A DNA stretch of 12,938 bases, taken from NCBI GenBank assembly GCA_900552675.1, contig USAI01000069.1, positions 1-12,938 of the forward strand, written 5' to 3'. This document shows positions 7,641 to 12,938 of this stretch, in pieces; position 1 is the first letter of the stretch, and every line of letters begins with the position of its first letter. A model generated the notes under the pieces. The model was given only the letters and a program-made list of their open reading frames with translations, was not told the DNA's origin and did no database searches. Origin of the DNA: an uncultured Prevotella sp. (GTDB lineage: Bacteria > Bacteroidota > Bacteroidia > Bacteroidales > Bacteroidaceae). The translations under genes were made by a program, and so were the position numbers.

Positions 7641-7772
7641 TGTCCGTTAACTTCACTCGCGAAGCGAGTTAACTTCTTTCTAACTTCCGTTAACTCCTCT
7701 TCTAACTTCTTTCTAACTTCTTTCTAACTTCCGTTAACTTCCCTTCTAACTTCCTTCTAACTTCCGTTAACT
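7641..7772. repeat. Right arm of the phased array (TAACTTC units)
   Basis: TAAC occurs at 7648, 7670, 7681, 7691, 7703, 7714, 7725, 7735, 7747, 7758 and 7768. Steps are 10, 11 or 12 bp, with one 22-bp step where a hairpin is inserted. The step length follows the unit: TAACTTCCGT gives 10, TAACTTCTTTC gives 11, TAACTTCCCTTC gives 12. The arm is the pyrimidine-rich inverse of 7486-7610 and begins with TGTCCGTTAACTTC, a perfect complement of the left arm's end across a 30-nt centre (7611-7640). It ends about 11 bp beyond the stop of the deacetylase fusion gene, so a transcript of that gene would run into it. Confidence 0.9.
7655..7669. repeat. GCGAAGC-core mini-hairpin inside the right arm
   Basis: ACTCGC-GAA-GCGAGT is a perfect 6-bp stem with a GAA loop. 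Its core GCGAAGC is the sequence known from biophysical work as an unusually stable single-stranded DNA mini-hairpin. It occupies the space of one missing 11-bp unit between TAAC units at 7648 and 7670. Confidence 0.7.
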
Positions 7773-7782
7773 TCCTTAAATG

Positions 7783-9768
7783 TTAAGGCACATACTCGAC
7801 AAAGGCTTCCATGGCTTCATAGCAAGCCAAGCCTAAGTCGTGATACAGCTTAGCGGTATCGTGGTTGCGGTCTTCAGAGCGTTGCCAGAACAAGCGTTCG
7901 TCGTTGCCGAGGAAGGGAGCGCTCTCCATCTGCGACGAGTGTTTGAGGATAGAGTTACGTTTAGCGCGCAGCTCTTCGGGGCTCATCGGTACACACATCT
8001 CGATGTTTTCAATTTCCCATTCGGCCCAAGCACCACGATACATCCACACGCGGCAGTCTTTCAGCCAAGCAGCGTTAGCCTCCTTCTCAAGGTCGAGTGC
8101 GGCCAGCACAGCGTCGGTACACTTGCGGTGTGTGCCGTGCGGGTCGGCCAAGTCGCCCGCCACGAATATCTGTTGTGGCTTTACCTCAAGAAGAAGGTCG
8201 CGCACAATGTTTACATCGCGTTCGCTCATGGGGAGCTTCTCAATTTTTCCGCTCTCGTAGAAGGGCAGGTCAAGGAAGTGAACATGGTCGAGGGGGATGC
8301 CGTTGAAGGTGCAGGCTGTGCGAGCCTCGCCACGGCGTATCAAGCCCTTGATGGTGCGCACCTCGGGGGTGTCGATGTCGCCTGCTTTCTTGCTGGCCAA
8401 GAAGGTTTTAATGTCGGCATACATCTTCTTGATGGTTTCGTCGCTATTGTCGATAAACAGCTGGTTGAAGCCGTTGACAAAGTGCATGAAGCGTGTCACC
8501 TCCTCGTCGCCCACGGCAATGTTTCCGCTGGTTTCGTAGGCAATGTGCACGTCGTGTCCCTGTTGCACCAGTCGGCGAATGGTACCGCCCATCGAGATAA
8601 CATCGTCGTCGGGGTGGGGTGAGAACACAATCACGCGCTTGGGGAAGGGGTTTGCACGTTCGGGGCGATAGGTGTCGTCGGCGTTAGGTTTGCCGCCTGG
8701 CCAGCCTGTGATGGTGTGCTGCAGGTCATTAAATATCTTGATGTTCACGTTATAGCCCGAGCCATACAGCGCCAGCAGTTCGTTCAGACCATTGTCGTTA
8801 TAGTCTTTATTGGTGAGCTTCAAGATGGGTTTGCCCGTCTTTTGGCACAGCCATACTACCGCCGAGCGTGTGAGCTTGTCGTTCCATTCGCAGCGTGTTA
8901 CCAGCCAGGGGTGTACAATGCGTGTGAGCTTAGCAGCGGCCGCCAGGTCGGTAACCACGGTGGCGTCGGCGTGTGTTTGCAAGAAGGTGGCAGGAATGTC
9001 TTCTGAAATGTTGCCCTCAACCATCTTTTGTATGATGTCGGCCTTCTCGTCGCCCCATGCGGTAACAAATATCTTCTTGGCTTTCAGTATGTTGCTCATA
9101 CCTAATGTTACCGAGCACGGTGGCACGGGCTCTTGCGATACAAAGCTCATGTTCATCTCGTTGCGGGTGATGTCGTCGGTCAATACCAGTCGGGCCACGC
9201 TGGTCAGTCCGCTACCTGGCTCGTTGCTGGCCACGTTTCCGCGTCGGCCAATGCCCAGCACTAAGATGTCGATGCCGCCGTGTGCCTTAATTTGTTTTTC
9301 GTAGGCGCGGCAGTGTTCTGTCACCATGTTTTGTGCGATGGTACCGTCGAAGCTAAACACGTTTTCGGGCTTCACGTCAACCTTATCGAGGAACAGCTCG
9401 TGCAGTTTTACCAGACTACTGTTCTTCGAGCCTTCGTTCAGGGGAAAATATTCGTAGGCGTTGAACACCACTACGTTAGCGAAGCTGAGTCCGGCCTCGT
9501 GGCGACGTATTAGTTCTTCAAACACGGGTGTGAGGCTCTGTCCTGTTCCCAGTCCCAGCACACAGTCGCGTCCGGCTGTTTCTGCCGCCTTAATGTCGGC
9601 TTCAATGGCGTTGGCAATAAGCTTTACACCTTCGTCTACTTTAGCGAAAATCTCGGTAGTAAGTTTTTCGTTACGAGTTATCTCCGACCTGTCGACTGCT
9701 GTGCGCGGACGGTAGAACTGTTCAGGAATTTTGTTCAACACGATGGAAGAACTCAAGTTCATTTTCAT
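7783..9768 (-). CDS. NagB-like domain fused to a PIG-L family deacetylase
   Basis: The product has 661 residues and matches in layout the Bacteroides 'glucosamine-6-phosphate deaminase-like' fusion (BT_0258 type). Residues about 35-290 are the NagB fold. Aligned by motif with E. coli NagB, catalytic Asp72, Asp141 and His143 correspond to Tyr105 (FNAYEYFPL), Arg176 and Asn178 (GIGRRGNVASNEP); only Glu148 is kept, as Glu183. Deaminase or isomerase activity is therefore doubtful. Residues about 377-661 are a PIG-L/LmbE-type N-acetyl sugar deacetylase with the zinc motif HPDD (His385, Asp388) and a second histidine pair DPHGTH (His544, His547), both intact. The N-domain may bind a phosphosugar or regulate the deacetylase. 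The start at 9768 is supported by AGGAG at 9778-9782. The gene ends next to the phased repeat array. Confidence 0.93.
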   Translation of the reverse strand: MKMNLSSSIVLNKIPEQFYRPRTAVDRSEITRNEKLTTEIFAKVDEGVKLIANAIEADIKAAETAGRDCVLGLGTGQSLTPVFEELIRRHEAGLSFANVVVFNAYEYFPLNEGSKNSSLVKLHELFLDKVDVKPENVFSFDGTIAQNMVTEHCRAYEKQIKAHGGIDILVLGIGRRGNVASNEPGSGLTSVARLVLTDDITRNEMNMSFVSQEPVPPCSVTLGMSNILKAKKIFVTAWGDEKADIIQKMVEGNISEDIPATFLQTHADATVVTDLAAAAKLTRIVHPWLVTRCEWNDKLTRSAVVWLCQKTGKPILKLTNKDYNDNGLNELLALYGSGYNVNIKIFNDLQHTITGWPGGKPNADDTYRPERANPFPKRVIVFSPHPDDDVISMGGTIRRLVQQGHDVHIAYETSGNIAVGDEEVTRFMHFVNGFNQLFIDNSDETIKKMYADIKTFLASKKAGDIDTPEVRTIKGLIRRGEARTACTFNGIPLDHVHFLDLPFYESGKIEKLPMSERDVNIVRDLLLEVKPQQIFVAGDLADPHGTHRKCTDAVLAALDLEKEANAAWLKDCRVWMYRGAWAEWEIENIEMCVPMSPEELRAKRNSILKHSSQMESAPFLGNDERLFWQRSEDRNHDTAKLYHDLGLACYEAMEAFVEYVP

Positions 9769-9777
9769 AGATTTTGT

Positions 9778-9782
9778 CTCCT
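9778..9782 (-). promoter_or_regulatory. Shine-Dalgarno site of the NagB-like/PIG-L gene
   Basis: AGGAG on the minus strand lies 9 nt before the ATG at 9768 and decides between that start and the in-frame ATG two codons later. The other complete genes here have AT-rich leaders without such a site, so this one stands out. Confidence 0.55.
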
Positions 9783-9836
9783 ATGTTTTAGTTAGTGATT
9801 ATTTCTTATTCGTGAGATTTTTATGAAGCGAAACCA

Positions 9837-9914
9837 TTAGGGCCTGTCTTTCTTGCCAGTGCCCCATTTAGAGGGTTTAGCGCCCATGGTAAGCTCAAGC
9901 GTGCCACCAGCGTT
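9837..9914 (-). pseudogene. Probable remnant of the C-terminus of a GH92-like glycosidase
   Basis: Between the deacetylase fusion and the CPBP gene, 25 minus-strand codons end at a TAA (9837-9839) and read NAGGTLELTMGAKPSKWG followed by TGKKDRP. The pattern GGTL-x-x-x-MG-x-KP-x-x-WG near a stop is what I know from the end of GH92 alpha-mannosidases, which act on N-glycan mannose. A stop codon lies directly upstream in the same frame and the rest of the gene is absent. No start codon with a usable leader is seen. It reads best as debris left by a deletion. Recognition rests on about 18 residues from memory; chance similarity is possible. Confidence 0.4.
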
Positions 9915-9971
9915 TTAGTTCGTATGTATATCTGCGTAATGGATTGTTCTCCTTGCAAAATTAATAAATAA

Positions 9972-9990
9972 AGGCCTACTACGGCGGCCC
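9972..9990 (-). terminator. Weak candidate terminator after the CPBP protease gene
   Basis: On the minus strand GGGCC and GGCCT can form a short stem around a 9-nt loop, followed by TTTATTTATT. It starts about 40 bp after the CPBP stop. The stem is only 4-5 bp, so support is slight. Confidence 0.3.
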
Positions 9991-10031
9991 GTACAATGAT
10001 AATTTCTATTAAAAAAGATTAAACACACGGC

Positions 10032-10907
10032 TTATAGGCGCTGGCGCAGCTGCCACAGCGAGGGCACAAACACGCACAAGGCGCATAGCATGAATAAGAT
10101 GAGACGGGGAGTGTCGCCTGCAAACAGGTCAACCAGTTGCATATCGGCACTGCCTGGCATCAGACGCACCAGCAGCACGGCCACGCTGTTGTTTACCATA
10201 TGAAACACGATGCCTGGGGCGATGCTGCCCGAACGGTAGTAGAGCCAACCCAAGAGGCAGCCCAGCAGGGTGGCGTTCAGCAGCTGTGCCATGTTGCCAT
10301 GGGCCAGGCCAAAGAGCAGTGCCGATAGCACGATAGCGCCCCAGCGCCAGCGGTGTCCGCACAGGTTCAGCAGCGTGCGCAGTATGGCGCCACGAAACAC
10401 CATCTCTTCGGCTATGGGCACCAGCACGCCCACGGTAATCCAGCCCCAGGGGTGCGTAACCAGTGTGGTTAACAGCTGCAACGCGTCGGCTGGCATCTTT
10501 ACATTGGTGAGCGAACTAAAGGCGTCAGACAAGGGTATGCTGCCCAAGGCCAGCAAGGCGGTCCAGATCAGCACGGCCCATGGGCGCTTTTGCATATAGC
10601 TACGGCTAAAGGGCGACCAGCGCAACGCCATAAACACGGCACCCACCACCACGCTGTTTAGTAAGGTGAGGCCTACCATCAGGTTTCCGTTGGTCAGCAG
10701 GTTGGTGTTGCCCGCGCCTTTTATCATGTCGTATAGCTTCACGCCGCCCCCCATCACCACCATCTGTATCAGAAGAAACATGATGAAGAACAGCGCAATG
10801 TCAAGTATCTGTCTGCCGGTTGAGGGGCGTGTTGGGGACGTTGAGTGAGTGGAGTTGTCTCCTGAGGGGGTGCTGGGTGTAGTTGAATTGTTCATGATCA
10901 TTTTCAA
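10032..10907 (-). CDS. CPBP family intramembrane glutamic endopeptidase
   Basis: The product has 291 residues. After a Ser/Thr/Pro-rich, probably unstructured N-terminus (residues 6-31) come about eight membrane segments. The three family motifs are intact: EEMVFR with Glu167, Glu168 and Arg172; FGLAH with Phe199 and His203; and HMVNN with His236 and Asn240. These are the EExxxR, FxxxH and HxxxN/B motifs of CAAX prenyl protease/bacteriocin-processing (CPBP, Abi) proteins, in which the glutamate activates water inside the membrane. Bacterial members mature peptides, give bacteriocin self-immunity or act in envelope regulation. No bacteriocin or CAAX substrate gene lies nearby, so the substrate is unknown. 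An ATG at 10895 is an alternative start, and no Shine-Dalgarno site separates the two. It appears to be a single-gene transcript. Confidence 0.9.
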   Translation of the reverse strand: MKMIMNNSTTPSTPSGDNSTHSTSPTRPSTGRQILDIALFFIMFLLIQMVVMGGGVKLYDMIKGAGNTNLLTNGNLMVGLTLLNSVVVGAVFMALRWSPFSRSYMQKRPWAVLIWTALLALGSIPLSDAFSSLTNVKMPADALQLLTTLVTHPWGWITVGVLVPIAEEMVFRGAILRTLLNLCGHRWRWGAIVLSALLFGLAHGNMAQLLNATLLGCLLGWLYYRSGSIAPGIVFHMVNNSVAVLLVRLMPGSADMQLVDLFAGDTPRLILFMLCALCVFVPSLWQLRQRL

Positions 10908-11130
10908 TGTTTATAAATTTTAGCGTGTAAAGTTAACCATAATTTTTGTGTTCCCCGCTTTTGTTAAGTGAAAATAATGTAACATCCTACAGAGGTCGGT
11001 TTTGGTATGTTTTTTAAGGGTATTCACTCTCTTCCTCTTGATAATTTTAGAAGTATAAAAATAGAAAAAAAGTAGGTTTAATTTGCGAGACGTGTAACCG
11101 TCTTAAAACCAGATGAATACAAATATGAAT
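10908..11130. other. AT-rich intergenic stretch upstream of the CPBP gene
   Basis: I find no gene here. On the minus strand TAACTTTA (complement of 10930-10937) is one base off the -7 consensus and could serve the CPBP gene, but no matching TTTG lies 19-21 nt upstream. No strong hairpin was seen. The adjacent 11131-11219 holds direct repeats, annotated separately. Confidence 0.3.
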
Positions 11131-11219
11131 TACATTTTTATGAACGTTCAATCCATTATTTTATACATTTTTATGAACGATCAATCACCCAATTCTTACA
11201 CTTTTATGAACATTTATGC
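11131..11219. repeat. Three 23-bp direct repeats at exact 33-bp period
   Basis: Copies lie at 11131-11153, 11164-11186 and 11197-11219, separated by unrelated 10-bp spacers. Copies 1 and 2 differ at one position; copy 3 agrees at 17 of 23. All share TTTTATGAAC. In copy 1 the core TGAACGTTCA is a perfect 10-bp palindrome, in copy 2 it is TGAACGATCA. The array begins 17 bp after the ATPase stop. Phased identical sites suggest cooperative protein binding, as in an operator or iteron cluster, but no partner protein is proven. Confidence 0.85.
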
Positions 11220-11235
11220 AATATGCTAAATACAT

Positions 11236-12606
11236 CTATTCAAATCTATCGTTGATAATATGTTGTGGTAAGAACACATTTTGGGTAACGCCATCTTTTG
11301 CTGGGTGTTTTAAGAAGAGAACATACACCACCTCGCGACCTTTTATAAAAGGACACTGCTTTGAACGCTCTTTCAAATTTTCAAGCAACCGTTCGGCATA
11401 TTCTCCTTCGGTCCACTTACACTCGCCTATCAACACTTTCTTTTTATCTTCTGATTCGGCCACCACATCCAGTTCTACACTCTTATCACGTGCCACGTTG
11501 CCCCACCATCTTGAGGCTATATTCCATACCGTGCCGTTAATCATATTACCACTAACGGCATGTCGACATAGTATTTCCCACCTTTCGGCCACAAACTCAG
11601 AGAAGCTCGACTGTATCATCTTGCATACCATCTCTGTACGTCCTAACGCTATCAATGAGCGATTGGGAACAACATAATGATAGAAGAAGCTCATAAATGG
11701 GTCGGCCACACGATAAATGCTGCGTTTGGTGCTTCGAACACTTTCAGCAAAAGGAATCTCTCTATCTAAAAAGCCTAATGTTATCAACTTGGCTAAGGGT
11801 CGACTTAATTCGGTGGATGGTTTTGCCATTCTGCCTGCTATCTCTGACAACCTGTTTACCCCATTTCCCACTAAGGATAGCAACGTTGAAGAAAGGGTGG
11901 TTTGTGTTAAGTCGTCCATAAAAAGTCTGTTGGGCTCTTCATACAGGGTGCCATTCACATCAAGGATATGATATTTAATCGTATCGGTTAAGGAGTCTTC
12001 TTTTTCTCTTAATTCCCAATAACGTGGCACGCCACCCCATACTGCATACTCTTCTATTGTTGACACGGCATCGGTTTGCAACACTTCTTGAAGATATTTG
12101 ATGTTAATAGGCATCAAGTGAATAATGGTGTCGGCTCGGCCATATAGGGGCTCGGCTGCGTCAAGCACCAATCCTTGCATCATCTGCTGTGAGGAACCAC
12201 AAAGCAAGATGGTATACTTTAACGATTTTGTATCAATGAGTTTTTGAAGGATTGATGGCAAGGTGCTATCTTCTTTGACGATAAACGGAAACTCGTCAAT
12301 GCACAGGCAGAAGTGTTTTTGCGTTCGGTAGTTTAATTGAAGAAATAGCGACTCAAAATCAGGATATTCCACTTTGTCAAAACCGTCAAAGTGAAAACTA
12401 AGAGCCTTGGCCAGTAACCTACGTTGCTGCCCTGCATCGGCATTGTCGGCCATAAAATAGACATCATCTTGCTCAAGAACTTTTTTTATCAATGTCGATT
12501 TCCCGAGTCGGCGGCGTCCATATACAACAACTAAAGCCGAGGGGTTATCACTATGAATGGCCTTATGCAATCTTCTTTGTTCTTCAATTCTATCTACAAA
12601 TTTCAT
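11236..12606 (-). CDS. DUF234-type ATPase with PD-(D/E)XK-like nuclease tail
   Basis: The product has 456 residues and belongs to the archaeal-type ATPase (DUF234) group of STAND/AAA-like NTPases. Residues 30-38 are the Walker A loop GRRRLGKST, Asp104-Glu105 in CIDEFPF the Walker B, and LLCGSSQ (134-140) a sensor-like strand. GGVPRYWE (191-198) is a family signature. Residues about 235-290 look like a winged helix. The C-terminal domain carries ELD (378-380), a strand, then GECKW (394-398), so Asp380, Glu395 and Lys397 fit a PD-(D/E)XK nuclease site. The family's cellular role is unknown; defence or mobile-element functions have been suggested by architecture. Codons are AT-richer by eye than in neighbours, a sign of transfer. 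It has its own promoter with a palindrome, and phased repeats follow its stop. Confidence 0.9.
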   Translation of the reverse strand: MKFVDRIEEQRRLHKAIHSDNPSALVVVYGRRRLGKSTLIKKVLEQDDVYFMADNADAGQQRRLLAKALSFHFDGFDKVEYPDFESLFLQLNYRTQKHFCLCIDEFPFIVKEDSTLPSILQKLIDTKSLKYTILLCGSSQQMMQGLVLDAAEPLYGRADTIIHLMPINIKYLQEVLQTDAVSTIEEYAVWGGVPRYWELREKEDSLTDTIKYHILDVNGTLYEEPNRLFMDDLTQTTLSSTLLSLVGNGVNRLSEIAGRMAKPSTELSRPLAKLITLGFLDREIPFAESVRSTKRSIYRVADPFMSFFYHYVVPNRSLIALGRTEMVCKMIQSSFSEFVAERWEILCRHAVSGNMINGTVWNIASRWWGNVARDKSVELDVVAESEDKKKVLIGECKWTEGEYAERLLENLKERSKQCPFIKGREVVYVLFLKHPAKDGVTQNVFLPQHIINDRFE

Positions 12607-12637
12607 ATCAGCAATTGTATTATAGGTTAAAAGCAGT

Positions 12638-12676
12638 TATTATGTTTTGCAAAAATAATGTTTTCAAAACATAATA
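12638..12676. promoter_or_regulatory. 12-bp inverted repeat around the -7 box (operator candidate)
   Basis: TATTATGTTTTG (12638-12649) and CAAAACATAATA (12665-12676) are perfect inverted copies, 15 bp apart. The -7 box lies between the arms and the upstream arm fills most of the -33/-7 spacer. A dimeric regulator bound here would block RNA polymerase; autoregulation by the ATPase's winged helix is possible but untested. Confidence 0.55.
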
Positions 12677-12681
12677 TCAAA
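12650..12681 (-). promoter_or_regulatory. Bacteroidetes-type promoter of the ATPase gene
   Basis: On the minus strand TTTG (12678-12681), a 20-nt spacer and TATTTTTG (12650-12657) match the Bacteroidetes consensus. The start of transcription would be near 12644, giving a leader of about 38 nt before the ATG at 12606. No Shine-Dalgarno site is visible. Confidence 0.75.
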
Positions 12682-12760
12682 CAAAGGCGCTTATAATTGT
12701 GTTTATTTAACTATTCAACTCGTATAAACGTTCTATTATCAATGTGTTGGCGCTGTTGTG

Positions 12761-12872
12761 TCATAGTAGGACGGGGCGTTGTTAAGTGAAGAGTGAAGAA
12801 CGAAGAATTCATGTGTGAAGAACGAATAGTGACGAATTCATATGATGGGCGAGGCTAATCATAGTAGGACGG
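12761..12872. repeat. 14-bp direct repeats bracketing an 84-bp segment
   Basis: TCATAGTAGGACGG occurs identically at 12761-12774 and 12859-12872. The right copy lies inside the tail of the truncated SusC-like frame. The bracketed segment holds GA-rich repeats and no coding sequence. This could be a target duplication around a small insertion or the scar of a rearrangement. Confidence 0.7.
12785..12841. repeat. GA-rich degenerate direct repeats
   Basis: GTGAAGAACGAA is present at 12793-12804 and 12815-12826, each followed by GAATTCAT (12806-12813 and 12834-12841). A further partial unit, AAGTGAAGAGTGAA, starts at 12784. Similar GTGAAGAATGAA-type runs are common between genes in Bacteroidetes; no function is known to me. 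Confidence 0.6.
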
Positions 12873-12938
12873 TGGTCTCCGTGACTCCACATCGTTAGGA
12901 TTGAGGTTGTTCCATCCGCCATCGTATGGAGCACCATC
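12855..12938 (-). pseudogene. Truncated SusC/RagA-family TonB-dependent receptor (plug domain fragment)
   Basis: The frame runs in from beyond the right edge and reads DGAPYDGGWNNLNPNDVES, then RRPPSYYD and a TAG stop (12855-12857). DG-x-P-YDG....NPNDVES is the hallmark of the plug domain of SusC/RagA outer-membrane glycan importers, where VES is normally followed by a (V/I)xVLKDA motif and several hundred more residues. Homology stops exactly after VES (break near 12881). What lies in the window is therefore the tail of a gene cut off in its plug domain. The 5' part lies outside, so I cannot tell a dead gene from one half of a recombining pair. The sequence after the break contains one of the 14-bp repeats. 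Confidence 0.8.

Noticed and set aside
7783..9768. Annotation as an active glucosamine-6-phosphate deaminase
   Set aside because: Three of four catalytic residues are replaced; only the deacetylase half keeps its active-site motifs.
9769..10031. tRNA or other structured RNA gene between the deacetylase fusion and the CPBP gene
   Set aside because: No cloverleaf, T-loop or conserved RNA motif was found; the only interpretable part is the short GH92-like reading frame.
11131..11219. CRISPR array
   Set aside because: Spacers are only 10 bp, there are three copies with a degenerate last one, and no cas gene is present.
11131..11219. Plasmid-type replication origin (iterons)
   Set aside because: No Rep gene, no DnaA-box cluster and only three repeats; iteron-like spacing alone is not enough.
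11216..11677. A 153-codon plus-strand frame overlapping the end of the ATPase gene
   Set aside because: It is antisense to the conserved nuclease-like domain, has no recognised domain and starts inside the third direct repeat.
11236..12606. Complete mobile element carrying the ATPase
   Set aside because: No transposase, integrase or matching terminal inverted repeats bracket the gene within the window.

Overview
The window looks like a chromosomal segment of a Bacteroidales bacterium, most like a Prevotella-type gut or oral organism. Supporting signs: a Gly-type S46 dipeptidyl-peptidase, a T9SS-like C-terminal sorting domain, a SusC/RagA plug fragment at the right edge, a NagB-like/PIG-L fusion known from Bacteroides, mostly A-rich leaders without Shine-Dalgarno sites, and two promoters that fit the Bacteroidetes TTTG-N19-21-TAnnTTTG pattern exactly. 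The genus is an inference. Every supported gene lies on the minus strand, so the window reads right to left.

Right edge (12,938 to 11,236): a SusC-like reading frame enters from outside and breaks off directly after the plug motif NPNDVES. A repeat-rich stretch follows, then a clean promoter with a 12-bp inverted repeat around its -7 box, then a DUF234-type ATPase with a C-terminal PD-(D/E)XK-like nuclease signature. Just past the ATPase stop lie three 23-bp direct repeats at an exact 33-bp period. By eye this block is AT-richer than the rest and looks like acquired or rearranged DNA.

Middle (10,907 to 7,783): a CPBP membrane protease with all three family motifs; an intergenic stretch holding what looks like the last 25 codons of a lost GH92-like glycosidase; and a 661-residue protein that joins a NagB-like domain lacking three of four catalytic residues to an intact-looking PIG-L deacetylase domain.

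Between 7,783 and 7,297 is a striking non-coding element: about twenty TAAC/GTTA-containing units at 10-12 bp phase, arranged as two inverted arms around a perfect 14-bp inverted repeat, each arm carrying its own mini-hairpin. Three units of the same family sit at the left edge of the window.

Left half (7,297 to 180): a probable operon of a fused SpmA/SpmB-type membrane protein, a Wzx/MATE-like flippase and a secreted DPP7-type peptidase, with gaps of 41 and 11 bp. A large hairpin follows, then a separately promoted secreted multidomain beta-sandwich protein with a T9SS-like tail. Peptide breakdown, envelope polymer export and amino-sugar handling suit a host-associated saccharolytic/proteolytic lifestyle, but no single pathway ties all the genes together.
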